A stretch of 60,823 nt of DNA from Actinomycetota bacterium. Its GTDB lineage: Bacteria > Actinomycetota > Actinomycetes > Streptosporangiales > Streptosporangiaceae. Of the stretch, positions 8,464-17,661 are shown one piece after another. Numbering within the stretch: the stretch's first letter is position 1; the number at the start of each line of letters is the position of its first letter. Below the pieces are notes generated by a model. The model ran no database searches. It had not been told where the DNA came from and saw nothing but the letters and a program-made list of their open reading frames with translations. The stretch is taken from contig DAHVAR010000157.1 in assembly GCA_027314515.1 (NCBI GenBank), positions 1 to 60,823 of the forward strand, in the 5' to 3' direction. A program made the position numbers and the translations under genes.

Positions 8464-9801
8464 ATGGGACAGGCGTCGACCAGCAAACGGGCTGCAGTCG
8501 CCGCGGCCGTCACCGCCGCGTGCTGGCTACTGGCAGGAGCCGTTCTGGCGTGGCGGTGCATCGATGGCGTCCGCGGGCCGATGCTGGACCTGCAGGTGTA
8601 CGCCGCCGGAGGGAATGCCCTGCGGCACGGTCTGGGCGTGTACGCGATCCGCACGCCCGATGGGCTGCTGTTCACGTACCCGCCGGTTGCCGCGATCTTG
8701 GCCGTGCCGCTGGCCCTGGTGCCATTCGCGGTGGCGAAGACGGCGTGGGCCGTGCTGATGGTCTGCGTGCCGCTGGCGATAACGGTGTGGTTCAGTTTCC
8801 GGCCGCTGCTGGCCAGGGCCGGCCCGCTGCGGCTGGCTGCATTCGCCGCCGCGCTGGCCTGCTGCGCGCTGCTGTACCCGCTGGCGCGGGAGTTCTCCTT
8901 CGGCCAGGTCGATATCTTGCTGGTGGCGCTGTGCCTGCTCGACCTTGCCCCGAGTCGTCCGGGCTGGCCGCGCGGGCTGCTGATCGGCCTGGCCACCGCG
9001 ATCAAGCTGGAGCCTGGCGTGTTCATGGTGTACCTGTTGATCACTCGGCGCTGGCGAGAGGCTGCGGTGGCTGCCGCGTCGTTTGCCGGTTGGACGGTGC
9101 TGGCGTGGCTGGTCAGCCCTCGCGACTCGGTTAGGTATTGGACGAGCGCGATCTTCGACACGAAGCGGATCGGGGGCAGCGGCTCGGCTCAGAACCAGTC
9201 GCTGCGCGGCATGATCTTGCGCGCGTTCAGGCCGGACCATGCGCTGCTAACCCCGACCATGGTCTGGCTCGCGGTCGCGCTGGTCGTCGCTGCTCTCGGG
9301 TTCGCAGCGGCTAGGGCGTGCTGGGCGCGTGGTAACGACATGGCCGGGATTGCTATCACCGGACTGCTGGCCGCGGTGCTGTCGCCGGTCGGCTGGATCC
9401 AGCATTTCTGCTGGATAGTGGTGGTGCTCGGGGTACTTGTCGGTGACGGCCGCAGCTGGCGCCGCGCTCCGGCGGCAGTGGCGGCAGCCGTGCTGTTCGC
9501 GACGACATCCCTGCCCACCTGGGCGCAGGGCTGGCTCCTGCACGGCTTCCCGGTCATGCCGGGGCAGCTGCTGGAGGACTCCCTCGGACTTACGGCCATG
9601 GCTCTGATACTGGTCATTTACCGGCGGCAGCAGCCCGGCGCCGGCGCGGTAAGGCTAAGTGAGGGTGTGGCCGGGGCGAGGCGCGCCCAGGTGTTCCCTG
9701 GGCACGGGTCAGCTTGTCAGGCCGGTTCCGCAGACCTTGGTGGCGACACACGTGAGCTCAGCCTCGACGCGACACGTCGAGCCAGCAAGCTAGGCCCGTG
9801 A
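8464..9801 (+). CDS. GT87-like polyprenol-phosphate-mannose glycosyltransferase (DUF2029)
   Basis: About 445 residues, mostly hydrophobic, with a GT-C fold layout. The first periplasmic loop carries DLQVYAAGG, with the acidic residue typical of GT87 proteins, and the segment GLATAIKLEPGVF is the conserved lysine-containing loop of the family. GT87 enzymes of mycobacteria use polyprenyl-phosphomannose to extend cell-envelope mannans. The C-terminal 60 residues are hydrophilic and look unconserved. ATG 8464 is preferred; in-frame GTG codons at 8437 and 8455 are alternatives. Confidence 0.82.
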   Translation: MGQASTSKRAAVAAAVTAACWLLAGAVLAWRCIDGVRGPMLDLQVYAAGGNALRHGLGVYAIRTPDGLLFTYPPVAAILAVPLALVPFAVAKTAWAVLMVCVPLAITVWFSFRPLLARAGPLRLAAFAAALACCALLYPLAREFSFGQVDILLVALCLLDLAPSRPGWPRGLLIGLATAIKLEPGVFMVYLLITRRWREAAVAAASFAGWTVLAWLVSPRDSVRYWTSAIFDTKRIGGSGSAQNQSLRGMILRAFRPDHALLTPTMVWLAVALVVAALGFAAARACWARGNDMAGIAITGLLAAVLSPVGWIQHFCWIVVVLGVLVGDGRSWRRAPAAVAAAVLFATTSLPTWAQGWLLHGFPVMPGQLLEDSLGLTAMALILVIYRRQQPGAGAVRLSEGVAGARRAQVFPGHGSACQAGSADLGGDTRELSLDATRRASKLGP

Positions 9802-10002
9802 GCCCCCATGAGCCACCGCATGATCGGCGGCAGGCTGCGTTTGGGGACATCGGATAGCTGCCACTGAGCATGTCGCGGCACGTGTCAGTCGGTTGACAGG
9901 AAGCCCGGGGGAGTTGAAGAGACGCGGGCATGGCGCCACGCCGTCGCCAAGCGCTCAGCCCTGGCGCAGCCCCAGAGAATTTCACGCTGGTCCGCTCCGT
10001 CA

Positions 10003-10022
10003 TGGTCACCACTGGTCACCAC
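10003..10022. repeat. Tandem 10-bp repeat in the gap between convergent genes
   Basis: TGGTCACCAC occurs twice in tandem in the non-coding stretch between the glycosyltransferase gene and the convergent MBL-rhodanese gene. No function is apparent. Confidence 0.6.
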
Positions 10023-10072
10023 GGGCCAGCGCTGCTCAGCCAGCCGGGCAATGCGCCGTTAGCGGTCGCCGC

Positions 10073-11470
10073 TCATGCTGCCTTCCCCGGCGTCCCTTCG
10101 GTGGTGATGTGCAGCCCGGCGTGCGCCGCGCTGGCGTACTCGTCGTCGATGGCCACCACGGCGCGGCCGGCGGCGTCGAGGATGGAGGCGGCCACTGCGG
10201 CGCGGTAGCCGCTGCGGCAGTGCACCCAGATTTCGCCGCTGGGCACCTCGCCGATGCGGGTCAGCAGTTCATGCAGCGGGATGTGGATGGCTCCGCTGAG
10301 ATGAGACTCGGTCCATTCCAGGTCGCGGCGAACGTCCAGCACGGTGATCTTCCGGTGGTGCAGGACGGCGGCCAGCGCTGGGAAGTCCGAGACCGGATAG
10401 CTGCGCAGCGGCTGCCCGCCGGCCCAGTCGGACGGGTGCCCGGTGGCTGTGGCGGCCGGCCGGTCGAGGCCGATGCGGACCAGTTCGCGCTGCGCCTCGG
10501 CGACGGCCTCCGGGGTCTCGCCGAGCAGCGTCAGCGGGGCTCCCCAGGGGATGAGCCAGCCTAGGTAGGTGGCGAAGCTGCCGTCGAGGGGGAAGCTGAA
10601 GGTGCCCGCCAGGTGCCCGGCCGCGAACGCCGTGCCGGTGCGCAGGTCCACCACCCATTCCCGCGCCTCGAGGCGCCGCCGCAGTTCGGCGGCGTCGGCC
10701 CGGCTGCACTCGGACAGGTCCGCCGCGGTCGGCCCCGCTGCGTTAGCCGGGCCCATGTGCGCGTAGTAGGCCGGATAGGCATCCAGCCCGGCCAGCAGCG
10801 CCTGCACGTACTCTTGCTCGTCCTGGGTGAGCACGGGGTTGGCCCGGCGCTCGTGCCCGATCGTGGACGACTCGCCCTCGGCCTGGGTGGCCGAGCAGAA
10901 GCTGCCGAAGCCGTGCGTGGGATAGATCCCGGTGTCCTCCGGCAGTTCGGCTGACAGCCGGTGCGCGGAAGCGTACTGGGCGCGGGCGAGCGCCCCGGTG
11001 TTCGCCGGGCCGAGCAGGTCCGGCCGGCCGGTCGAGCCGTACAGCAGCGATCCGCCCGTGAACACCGCGGCCGGCTGTCCTGGCCCCTCCAGCACGTAGG
11101 CCAGGTGCGTGAACGTATGCCCGGGCGTGGCAAGCACCCGCACCCGAAGTGCCGGGCTGACCTCGATGACGTCACCCTCGGACACCGGGACCCGGTCGAA
11201 GGCGACCAGGTCGGCCGCGTTCACGTGATAGTCAGCCCCGGTCGCGGCTGCTAGCGCGAGCCCGCCGGTCACGTAGTCGTTGTGCAGGTGGGTCTCGAAG
11301 ACGTGGGTGATCGCTACCTGGCGGCTGGCGGCCAGCGCCAGTACCCGGTCGATGTCGCGCTGCGGGTCGATCACCACCGCGACCGTGCCGTCATGGGCCA
11401 GGTAGCTGCGATCGCCCAGCGTTGGCGTGTCGATGGCGATGATCTCGAAGCCGTGCGAGGGAGCGGTCAT
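10073..11470 (-). CDS. MBL-fold hydrolase with two rhodanese domains (CstB-like persulfide dioxygenase/sulfurtransferase)
   Basis: 465 residues. Residues 1-210 are a metallo-beta-lactamase domain with THLHNDY (H61, H63, D65), H118 in PGHTF and H186 in PTHGFG, the metal pattern of persulfide dioxygenase-like enzymes. Two rhodanese modules follow. The first (about 250-335) lacks a catalytic Cys; the second (about 355-455) has HCRSGYRA with Cys 418. This architecture matches CstB-type proteins, which oxidise persulfides and transfer sulfane sulfur in the cytosol. Its ATG overlaps the stop of the upstream rhodanese gene (ATGA), so the two are translationally coupled. A close paralogue is at 47459-48850. 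Confidence 0.87.
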   Translation of the reverse strand: MTAPSHGFEIIAIDTPTLGDRSYLAHDGTVAVVIDPQRDIDRVLALAASRQVAITHVFETHLHNDYVTGGLALAAATGADYHVNAADLVAFDRVPVSEGDVIEVSPALRVRVLATPGHTFTHLAYVLEGPGQPAAVFTGGSLLYGSTGRPDLLGPANTGALARAQYASAHRLSAELPEDTGIYPTHGFGSFCSATQAEGESSTIGHERRANPVLTQDEQEYVQALLAGLDAYPAYYAHMGPANAAGPTAADLSECSRADAAELRRRLEAREWVVDLRTGTAFAAGHLAGTFSFPLDGSFATYLGWLIPWGAPLTLLGETPEAVAEAQRELVRIGLDRPAATATGHPSDWAGGQPLRSYPVSDFPALAAVLHHRKITVLDVRRDLEWTESHLSGAIHIPLHELLTRIGEVPSGEIWVHCRSGYRAAVAASILDAAGRAVVAIDDEYASAAHAGLHITTEGTPGKAA

Positions 11471-11793
11471 GCCACGTTCTCCTGCGCGCCGCGCACCACC
11501 GGCAGGCCGCGGGTGACCCAGTCCCCGGTGCCGCCGGCCACCGACCGGGCATCCAGGCCCCGCCGGATGAGGAACTGCGCCGCCGTCCAGCTCCGGTTAC
11601 CGGATGCGCAGATCACGTACACCGGCTGACCGGCCGGCAGGTCGCCCGCGTGCTGCGGCAGCCGGGACAGCGGGACCAGCCGCGCACCGGGCACGTGGCC
11701 GCTCACGTATTCGGCCGGCTCACGGACATCGATCACCAGCGCGCCGTCGGCATGCGCCGCGGCGAACGTGCTCAGGTCAACTTCGGGAACCAC
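11467..11793 (-). CDS. Single-domain rhodanese (thiosulfate/persulfide sulfurtransferase)
   Basis: 108 residues starting at GTG 11793, which has a perfect AGGAGG four bases upstream; the frame is open further up but runs through the operator region. The protein is one rhodanese domain: LVIDVREPAEY, GHVPGARLVPLS, and the active-site loop CASGNRS with the catalytic Cys near residue 62. It would carry sulfane sulfur as a Cys-persulfide and could hand it to the coupled MBL-rhodanese protein. Two CsoR-type palindromes lie just upstream. Confidence 0.9.
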   Translation of the reverse strand: MVPEVDLSTFAAAHADGALVIDVREPAEYVSGHVPGARLVPLSRLPQHAGDLPAGQPVYVICASGNRSWTAAQFLIRRGLDARSVAGGTGDWVTRGLPVVRGAQENVA

Positions 11794-11807
11794 GAAACCT
11801 CCTACAG

Positions 11808-11823
11808 ATACCCGGTGGGGTAT
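11808..11823. promoter_or_regulatory. CsoR/RicR/CstR-type operator, proximal copy
   Basis: ATACCC-GGTG-GGGTAT, a perfect 6-bp inverted repeat with a 4-bp spacer. It also fits TACCC-N5-GGTA, the motif of mycobacterial RicR, a copper-sensing CsoR-family repressor. It lies 5 bases upstream of the rhodanese ribosome-binding site, a position where binding would block transcription. Confidence 0.75.
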
Positions 11824-11868
11824 ATGACATTGGTCGCGACGGTAGCCGGCGAAGGTCCCTGGGCGCAA

Positions 11869-11884
11869 ATACCCCGGCGGGTAT
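11869..11884. promoter_or_regulatory. CsoR/RicR/CstR-type operator, distal copy
   Basis: ATACCC-CGGC-GGGTAT, the same perfect inverted repeat as the proximal copy, with centres 61 bp apart. Two sites in one 5' region suggest strong repression of the rhodanese/MBL-rhodanese operon. Given the sulfur genes, a persulfide-sensing CstR is the likely binder (inference); no CsoR-family gene is in the window. Confidence 0.75.
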
Positions 11885-11986
11885 ATAGCCCGTTACCCGG
11901 GATGTCGGGGATGTCCGCGCCCGTGCGCACGGCCGCGGCGCGTACGCACGCATGCCGGCGCTGACTGCGGCGGACCGCGGTCGAGC

Positions 11987-14270
11987 TCATGCGGTCGCAG
12001 GCGGACCGGTGACCGAGAGCTGTGGTCCATCGCCCCGATGCCGTTCGATCTCGGCGAGCGCCAGCTGGCCGGTGCAGCCCTGGCTCAGGGCTGACGACGG
12101 GCGGTCGGCGGTGAGGACGTTCGGGTTGCCGTGGCGGCAGAAGCCGGGGTTGCCAGGATCCGGGTCGTACCATGCGCCGGTGGACAGCTGAGCTACCCCG
12201 CGGCTCACGGCGTCGTCGGTCACCAGCCCGGCCAGGCATGCGCCGCGGTCGTTGAAAATCCGCACGACATCGCCGTCCGCGAGCCCGCGGATGGCCGCCT
12301 CCTCGGGATGCAGCCGCACCGGCTCCCGCCCGGCGACCTTTGCCGACTGGCTGTGCGAGCCGACGTCGAGCTGGCTGTGCAGCCTGGTCCGCGGCTGGTT
12401 CGCCACCAGCTGCAGCGGAAAGCGCCGCGCCGCCGGGGCGCCAAGCCATTCATCGGGTTCCAGCCAGACCGGGTGGCCGGGGCAGTCGGGGTACCGGTAG
12501 CCGTCGATGGTTTCAGAGAAGATCTCGATTTTGCCGGTAGGCGTGGTGAGCGGGTGAGCATCGGGGTCGGCCCGGAAGTCGGCGAGCAGTACCTGCTCCC
12601 GGCCGGTCACCGGCAGCTCGATGCCATCACCCGCCCAGAACTCACCGAACTCCGGCACCGTGTGCCCGTGATCTGCGATCGTGAGCCGCCACTGCTGGTA
12701 GAGGTGACGCAGCCACTCACTGGTCGTGCGGCCCTCGGTGAACTCCTTTCCGGCGCCTAGCCGCTCCGCCACCTCGCCGAAGATCTGATAGTCGTCGCGT
12801 GCCGCACCGTGCGGGCGGGTCAGGGCCGGCATGGGGAAGAACATCCGGTCGTTGTCACCGGCCCCGAAGTCATCCCGCTCGATGCTCATCGTGACCGGCA
12901 GGACGATGTCGGCGTGCCGCGCGGTGGCGGTCCAGAACGGGTCGTGCACCACTACCGTCTCGGGCCGGGCGAACGCGGCGTGCAGGCGCGCCAGGTCCTG
13001 GTGGTGATGGAAGGGGTTGCCGCCGCACCAGTACACCAGGCGGACGTCGGGATAGGTGAGCTGCTGGCCGTTGTAGGAGTAGGTGGCACCGGGGTTGAGC
13101 AGCATGTCGGCGATTCTGGCGACGGGGATGAAGGCGGCGACACCATTGCTGCCCTGCGGAAGCCGGGGCGTTGACACCTCGCGGTGCGGCTCGCCTACCC
13201 TGGCCGTCGACCCGTAGCCGTGCCCGAATCCGCCGCCGGGCAGGCCGATCTGGCCGAGCATCGCCGCGAGCATCACGCCAAGCCACAGCGGCTGCTCGCC
13301 GTGACGGGCACGTTGCAGGGACCAGCTGACCGTGACGAGAGTGCGGCTGGCTGCCATCTCATGTGCCAGGTCGCGGATCCGGTCGGCCGGAACTCCGGTG
13401 ATCTGCGCTGCCCAGAGCGGATCCTTGACGACGCCGTCGGTGTCGCCGCGCAGATACGGCGCGAACCGCTCGAACCCGACCGCATACCGGTCCAGGAAGT
13501 CCGTGTCCGCCAGTCCGTCGGCATCGAGCACATGGGCCAGCGCGAGCATCAGGGCCGCGTCGCTGCCCGGCCGTGGCGCGATCCACTCGGCGGCGGCCTC
13601 GGCCGGGGTGTCGTCGCGGAGCGGGCTGACCGAGACGAACCTGCAGCCACGCGCGCGGGCCGCGCCGACCCAGCCGCGCGTGTTGTGCCGCGATACGCCA
13701 CCGGGCGTCACGGCCGCGTTTTTCGGTGAGATGCCGCCGAAGGCGACGACCAGTTCGGTGTTCGCGGCGATCACCGCCTTGGACGTGGAGTGGCCGAGCA
13801 GCCAGGGCACCTCACCCAGCACGTACGGCAGCAGGACGGTGGACGTGCCGAGGCTGTAGCTGTTCACGTGCCGCACGTATCCGCCGAGGCAGTTCAGGAA
13901 CCGGTGCAGCTGACTTTGCGCATGATGAAACCGCCCGGCACTGGCCCAGCCGTAAGAGCCGCCGTACACCGATCCCGCCCCATGCTCGGCGTACACCCGG
14001 CGCAGTTCGCCGGACAGCAGCTCCAGCGCGGTCTCCCAGGACACCGGCACGAACGGCTGCTCACCCCGCCCGGCTGCGCCGGGGCTGCCCGCCAGCCAGC
14101 CCCTTCCGCACGTGCGGCTGGCCGATGCGGGCCGGGTGGTGCTGCGCCGCGGCGACATTGCCGATCAGCGGCATCGGCTCGGGATCTCCGCGCCACGGCC
14201 GGACCTCCGTCAGCCGGTCTCCGTCGCTGTCTGCCTCGAACGCGCCCCAGTGGGTCAGATGCGTCGCCAT
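11987..14270 (-). pseudogene. BisC-type molybdopterin oxidoreductase (S-/N-oxide reductase), single-base frameshift near the N-terminus
   Basis: The N-terminal 56 residues (MATHLTHWGAFEAD, HPWxGDPxP-like WRGDPEPMPLIGNV, AAQHHPARIGQPHVR) are in one frame and the remaining 700 in another. Removing one base from the TT at 14104-14105 joins VRRGWLAGSPGAAGRG, as expected for the family, giving about 760 residues. It has no CxxCxxxC cluster site, and GGSYGWASAG carries the Mo-ligating Ser of DMSO/TMAO/biotin-sulfoxide reductases. Later landmarks: YWCGGNPFHHHQDL and TARHADIVLPVT. No Tat signal, so cytoplasmic, like BisC, which repairs biotin or methionine sulfoxide. Either a pseudogene or a sequencing error. 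Confidence 0.85.
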
Positions 14271-14422
14271 GTCCTCCACCGTAACCTGGGGAACGCCGGA
14301 GCGGGCAAGGGCGCGCGTCACGGCTGGCGCCGGCCCGCTCGCATCGCGTCGTCCGGCTACCGGGACCGCTCCCGGTCCGCGACTGACACCAGGGAGTGCG
14401 CTGAGGCTGGACGTGCGGCCTG

Positions 14423-17347
14423 CTAATCCCTGGCCGATCCAGCCGCCGGTGCCTTGCTCAGCCGGGCCAGCCGCCGGACGAGCGCTCGTCCCGCTTCGAG
14501 ACGGACGAGGCAGGTCGTGACGGCCATCGCCGCGATGAGCAGCAGGGCCAGGAGAGACAGGGCTAGCCCGGCGGCGAAGAGCGGCGGCGAATAGCGCCAG
14601 GTCAGGATGCCGCGCCCGGCGGGCACGTCGACCGCCTGGACCAGGCCTGCCCGGTGCACGGCGAGGCTGCGCGCGGGCCCGGTCACCGGCTCCCAGGTGG
14701 CCGTCCAGCCCGGTATGTCGGCGACCGAGCGGGTGATGCGCACTCCGCCGGGCGATTGCACCGCGACGATCGCCGGCTCGCTGGCGGCGCCGGACAGCGT
14801 GCGGGCTCTCGCGCCGGCGGGCGCCGGCCCGCCGTCCAGGCCGCTGACGGTCAGCGCGCCGCTGGCGTCGCGGTCGGTGAAGACCGCGAACGGCCCGTCC
14901 GACGTCGCGTAGCCCCACTGCGGCGGGGTCAGCGCGGTCTGCAGGACTCCGTCGGCCACGACGACCCGGCCGCCGGCCTCGGTCAGCGCTGGCGAGCCGA
15001 GGTTCGCCTGGCTGCGTCCCGCGCGCCCGGTCACCGCGACCGCAGTCACCGGATGAGGCAGCCGGGCCGCCAGCGACGTGCCGGTGACGGCCTGCGCCGC
15101 GAGCCAGCGGATCTGGCCGCCGGGCGTCATCAGGCCGATCTGAAAGCCGCTGGCGGCGTCGGCTGCCGCGCGGGCGTCGGGCACCGTGACTGCGGCGATC
15201 CGCAGCGCCGCACCGAGGTACCAGGTGCCGCGCTGGCCAGCCTTGATGCTCCGCTGGCCAGCCTTGATGCTCCGCTGGCCAGCCTTGATGCTCCGCTGGC
15301 CAGCCTGGATGGTCCGCTGGCCGGACCCGGCCGGCGAGCCCGGTGCCTGGCCGGCTGGCCCGGTGACGAGGTAGCGGGGCAGCGTCATCAGGACCGACGT
15401 GTTGAGCTGGCCGAGCACGCCATCGGCGATTGCCCGCGGCGAGAGCACGTCCTGACCGCCACCGGTCGCGCGATGCGAGCCGGTCGCGGCCGCATACCGG
15501 CCGTCAACGATGGATGAGTACCCCTGCACCGACGCGGTGGCGCTGAGCGCGTTCAGGTCCGGTGACCCGAGTACCGGCAGCAGGCTGGCGTCGATCAGGC
15601 CGGGATCGTAGATCGCGAACCGGCCCGGATGCGCGAGTAGCCCGGCTGGCCTGACCGGCGACGGGATCGTGCGTTCCCGCAGGCTTTGCTGAGCGGCGCG
15701 TGCCGCGGATGCCGTGTGGTGATCACTAGCGGGCAGCACCGCGACGACGGCCAGCAGCGTGAATACGACCACGTCCGCGACCATGAACGAGGCGACGAGC
15801 CGGGTGCGGCGCCGGGCCGGCATCCGCGCGCCAAGACCGACCAGGACGAGCGCGCCGACCGCGAGGATCGCGAACGGCGCGACGGACGGTGCGAGGCTGC
15901 CCGCAGTGCGGATCGCGGCCGGGCTGACGGCGAGCCAGCCGAGCAGGCTGCCGGGCCGCCAGACGGCAAGCGCTACCACGACCAGTACCGCGGCCGGCGC
16001 GAGCAAGCCGAGGACGGTGGCCGCGTCCGCCCGCCACCGGTACCGCCCCGCCGAGGTGACGGCGGTCCGGCTGACGGCCCCCGGCGGGTCGTCGACCCAG
16101 TGGGCCAGCAGCACGGCAAGCGCGGTGTCGGTGATCATGATGTTCCGGCTCTGCAGTCGCTGCATGCCGAAGAGCGGCAGGTGCGCGAGCAGATGCCCGG
16201 CCGGCGTGTTGCCGCCCAGCGCCAGTATGATCCCCGCCACCGCGATGAGGTGCCACACCAGCCAGCCGGGCACCGGCCCGCGCCGCCGCAGCCGGCCCAG
16301 CATCGCGAGCGCGGCGACCAGCGGCAGGATGCCGACGTAGCTGGTCACCTCGGCCAGCTGGTAGCCGGCGAAGAAGCCCGGCTGGCCGACCGACCCGGAG
16401 CCGCCGAGCAGGTCCGGTACCAGCATCAGCAACAGCCAGCCGGGCGGCAGCGAGCCCGAGTTGAAGAGCGTGAGCGATCCGGCGGCACGCTGTGACGTGC
16501 TGATGGCCGCCAGTCCGGGCAGCAGCTGGACGGCGCCGAGGCACGCCCCGAGTGCGAGGCCGCCGACGACCGACAGCGCCACGACGGTCGCGCCGCGCCG
16601 TCCGGCCCTGGCGACGTGCCAGAGGGCGTACATGACCACGATCGCGCCCGCGTTATCCACCGCGCGGGGCTCGCCGGCCAGAATCGTCAGCCCGAATGCT
16701 GTCGCCAGGACGGCGATCCAGCCGAGCCTGGACTGCAGGGTCTGCGACTGCGAGAGCCGCAGCACCGCAACCAGCTGGACCGGGACCCACGACATCCCGG
16801 CCACCAGCCCGAAGTGGCCGACCTGGGCCGGCATCGCCCCGGCGAACGCGAACGACAATGCGCCGAGGAAGCTGGCGATGGTGGACAGCCGCAGTGCGCG
16901 CAGGAACCAGAACATGCCCGCGCCCGCCACGGACCACGTCACGACGAGGTTGACGGTCCAGGCCGCGACTCCGGGCAGCACCGCGAACAGCAGCGTCAGC
17001 GGGTACGCGGCCCCCGCATTCCAGCCGCCCAGCAGCGGTGAGCCGCTCCAGATGTAGGGGTCGAACAGCGGCAGGTGACCGCTGGCGAGCTGGCGCCCGA
17101 CCAGCACTCGCAGCGGGTAGTTCTGCGTCAGATCGTCACCGGGGACCACGGCGTGCCCGAGCAGCGCCGGCAACCCGAAGGCCAGGACCGGCAGGAGTAT
17201 CAGAACGACAACGGCGAGCGTGTCGCCGCGCGGCCGGCGTGCGCCCGGCCGGCGCATGCGGTCGGCCAGCCGGGCCGAGCGCACCGGCGGCGGGCCTGCT
17301 GTCGCGCTGTCAGCGAGCGAGCTGACCCTGGAGGAATCCCGCAGCAC
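14423..17347 (-). CDS. YfhO-like large polytopic membrane protein (putative GT-C glycosyltransferase)
   Basis: About 974 residues. The N-terminal two-thirds has a dozen or more hydrophobic helices with GDDLTQNYPLRVL and FDPYIWSGSPLLGGW in the first outer loop, a pattern of YfhO/DUF6541-type proteins related to GT-C glycosyltransferases. A long extracytoplasmic domain follows, and a final helix precedes a basic tail (RLEAGRALVRRLARL). Function in cell-wall glycosylation is inferred from Bacillus YfhO. Residues about 680-710 contain a perfect tandem peptide repeat (AGQRSIK), encoded by 21-bp repeats. The GTG at 17347 is the farthest start; GTG or ATG codons within the next 31 residues are alternatives. 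Confidence 0.75.
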   Translation of the reverse strand: MLRDSSRVSSLADSATAGPPPVRSARLADRMRRPGARRPRGDTLAVVVLILLPVLAFGLPALLGHAVVPGDDLTQNYPLRVLVGRQLASGHLPLFDPYIWSGSPLLGGWNAGAAYPLTLLFAVLPGVAAWTVNLVVTWSVAGAGMFWFLRALRLSTIASFLGALSFAFAGAMPAQVGHFGLVAGMSWVPVQLVAVLRLSQSQTLQSRLGWIAVLATAFGLTILAGEPRAVDNAGAIVVMYALWHVARAGRRGATVVALSVVGGLALGACLGAVQLLPGLAAISTSQRAAGSLTLFNSGSLPPGWLLLMLVPDLLGGSGSVGQPGFFAGYQLAEVTSYVGILPLVAALAMLGRLRRRGPVPGWLVWHLIAVAGIILALGGNTPAGHLLAHLPLFGMQRLQSRNIMITDTALAVLLAHWVDDPPGAVSRTAVTSAGRYRWRADAATVLGLLAPAAVLVVVALAVWRPGSLLGWLAVSPAAIRTAGSLAPSVAPFAILAVGALVLVGLGARMPARRRTRLVASFMVADVVVFTLLAVVAVLPASDHHTASAARAAQQSLRERTIPSPVRPAGLLAHPGRFAIYDPGLIDASLLPVLGSPDLNALSATASVQGYSSIVDGRYAAATGSHRATGGGQDVLSPRAIADGVLGQLNTSVLMTLPRYLVTGPAGQAPGSPAGSGQRTIQAGQRSIKAGQRSIKAGQRSIKAGQRGTWYLGAALRIAAVTVPDARAAADAASGFQIGLMTPGGQIRWLAAQAVTGTSLAARLPHPVTAVAVTGRAGRSQANLGSPALTEAGGRVVVADGVLQTALTPPQWGYATSDGPFAVFTDRDASGALTVSGLDGGPAPAGARARTLSGAASEPAIVAVQSPGGVRITRSVADIPGWTATWEPVTGPARSLAVHRAGLVQAVDVPAGRGILTWRYSPPLFAAGLALSLLALLLIAAMAVTTCLVRLEAGRALVRRLARLSKAPAAGSARD
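15231..15325. repeat. In-frame 21-bp tandem repeat inside the YfhO-like gene
   Basis: Four consecutive 21-bp units (15231-15251, 15252-15272, 15273-15293, 15294-15314) plus a partial fifth. The first three are identical and the fourth has two changes. Each encodes the heptad AGQRSIK or AGQRTIQ. The identity at nucleotide level points to recent expansion by replication slippage, and copy number may vary between strains. Confidence 0.95.
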
Positions 17348-17661
17348 GGCTGACTATCGCGCGGGTTGACCGGCCAGGGCAAGGCGCAACCCGATCCGCC
17401 TTGCCATCACTCCACATCCTCCTGGGCAGCCAGGGCCTGCTGGCATCACGGCAGAAGCTTGCCAGGGCCAGGCGGGAATGGCCAGCTCCCACGGTCGGCG
17501 CCGGCGGAGTTCGCGCGGCTGGGCCAGGCTATCCCGCTCGTGCCAGCTGCCGGGCCGGAACGGATCTCCCGGGTATCCTGAATGGGATAACGGCGGAGGG
17601 ACTCGCCGGAACCGCGGCGCTGCCGCCAACGGTCCCTGCCTGGTGATGGCGGGAGGCGGCG
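17348..17661. other. Intergenic region between divergent YfhO-like and dynamin genes
   Basis: No gene is supported here. A short inverted repeat (TATCC-N6-GGATA, near 17573-17588) and a purine-rich site (GGGAGG) just ahead of the dynamin gene are the only visible signals. Confidence 0.5.

Noticed and set aside
11604-11964. Small plus-strand frames over the rhodanese and operator region
   Set aside because: They read Arg/Ala-rich sequence antisense to a clear rhodanese and pass through both operators.
15231-15325. Possible CRISPR array
   Set aside because: Repeats are 21 bp with no spacers and stay in frame within a coding sequence.
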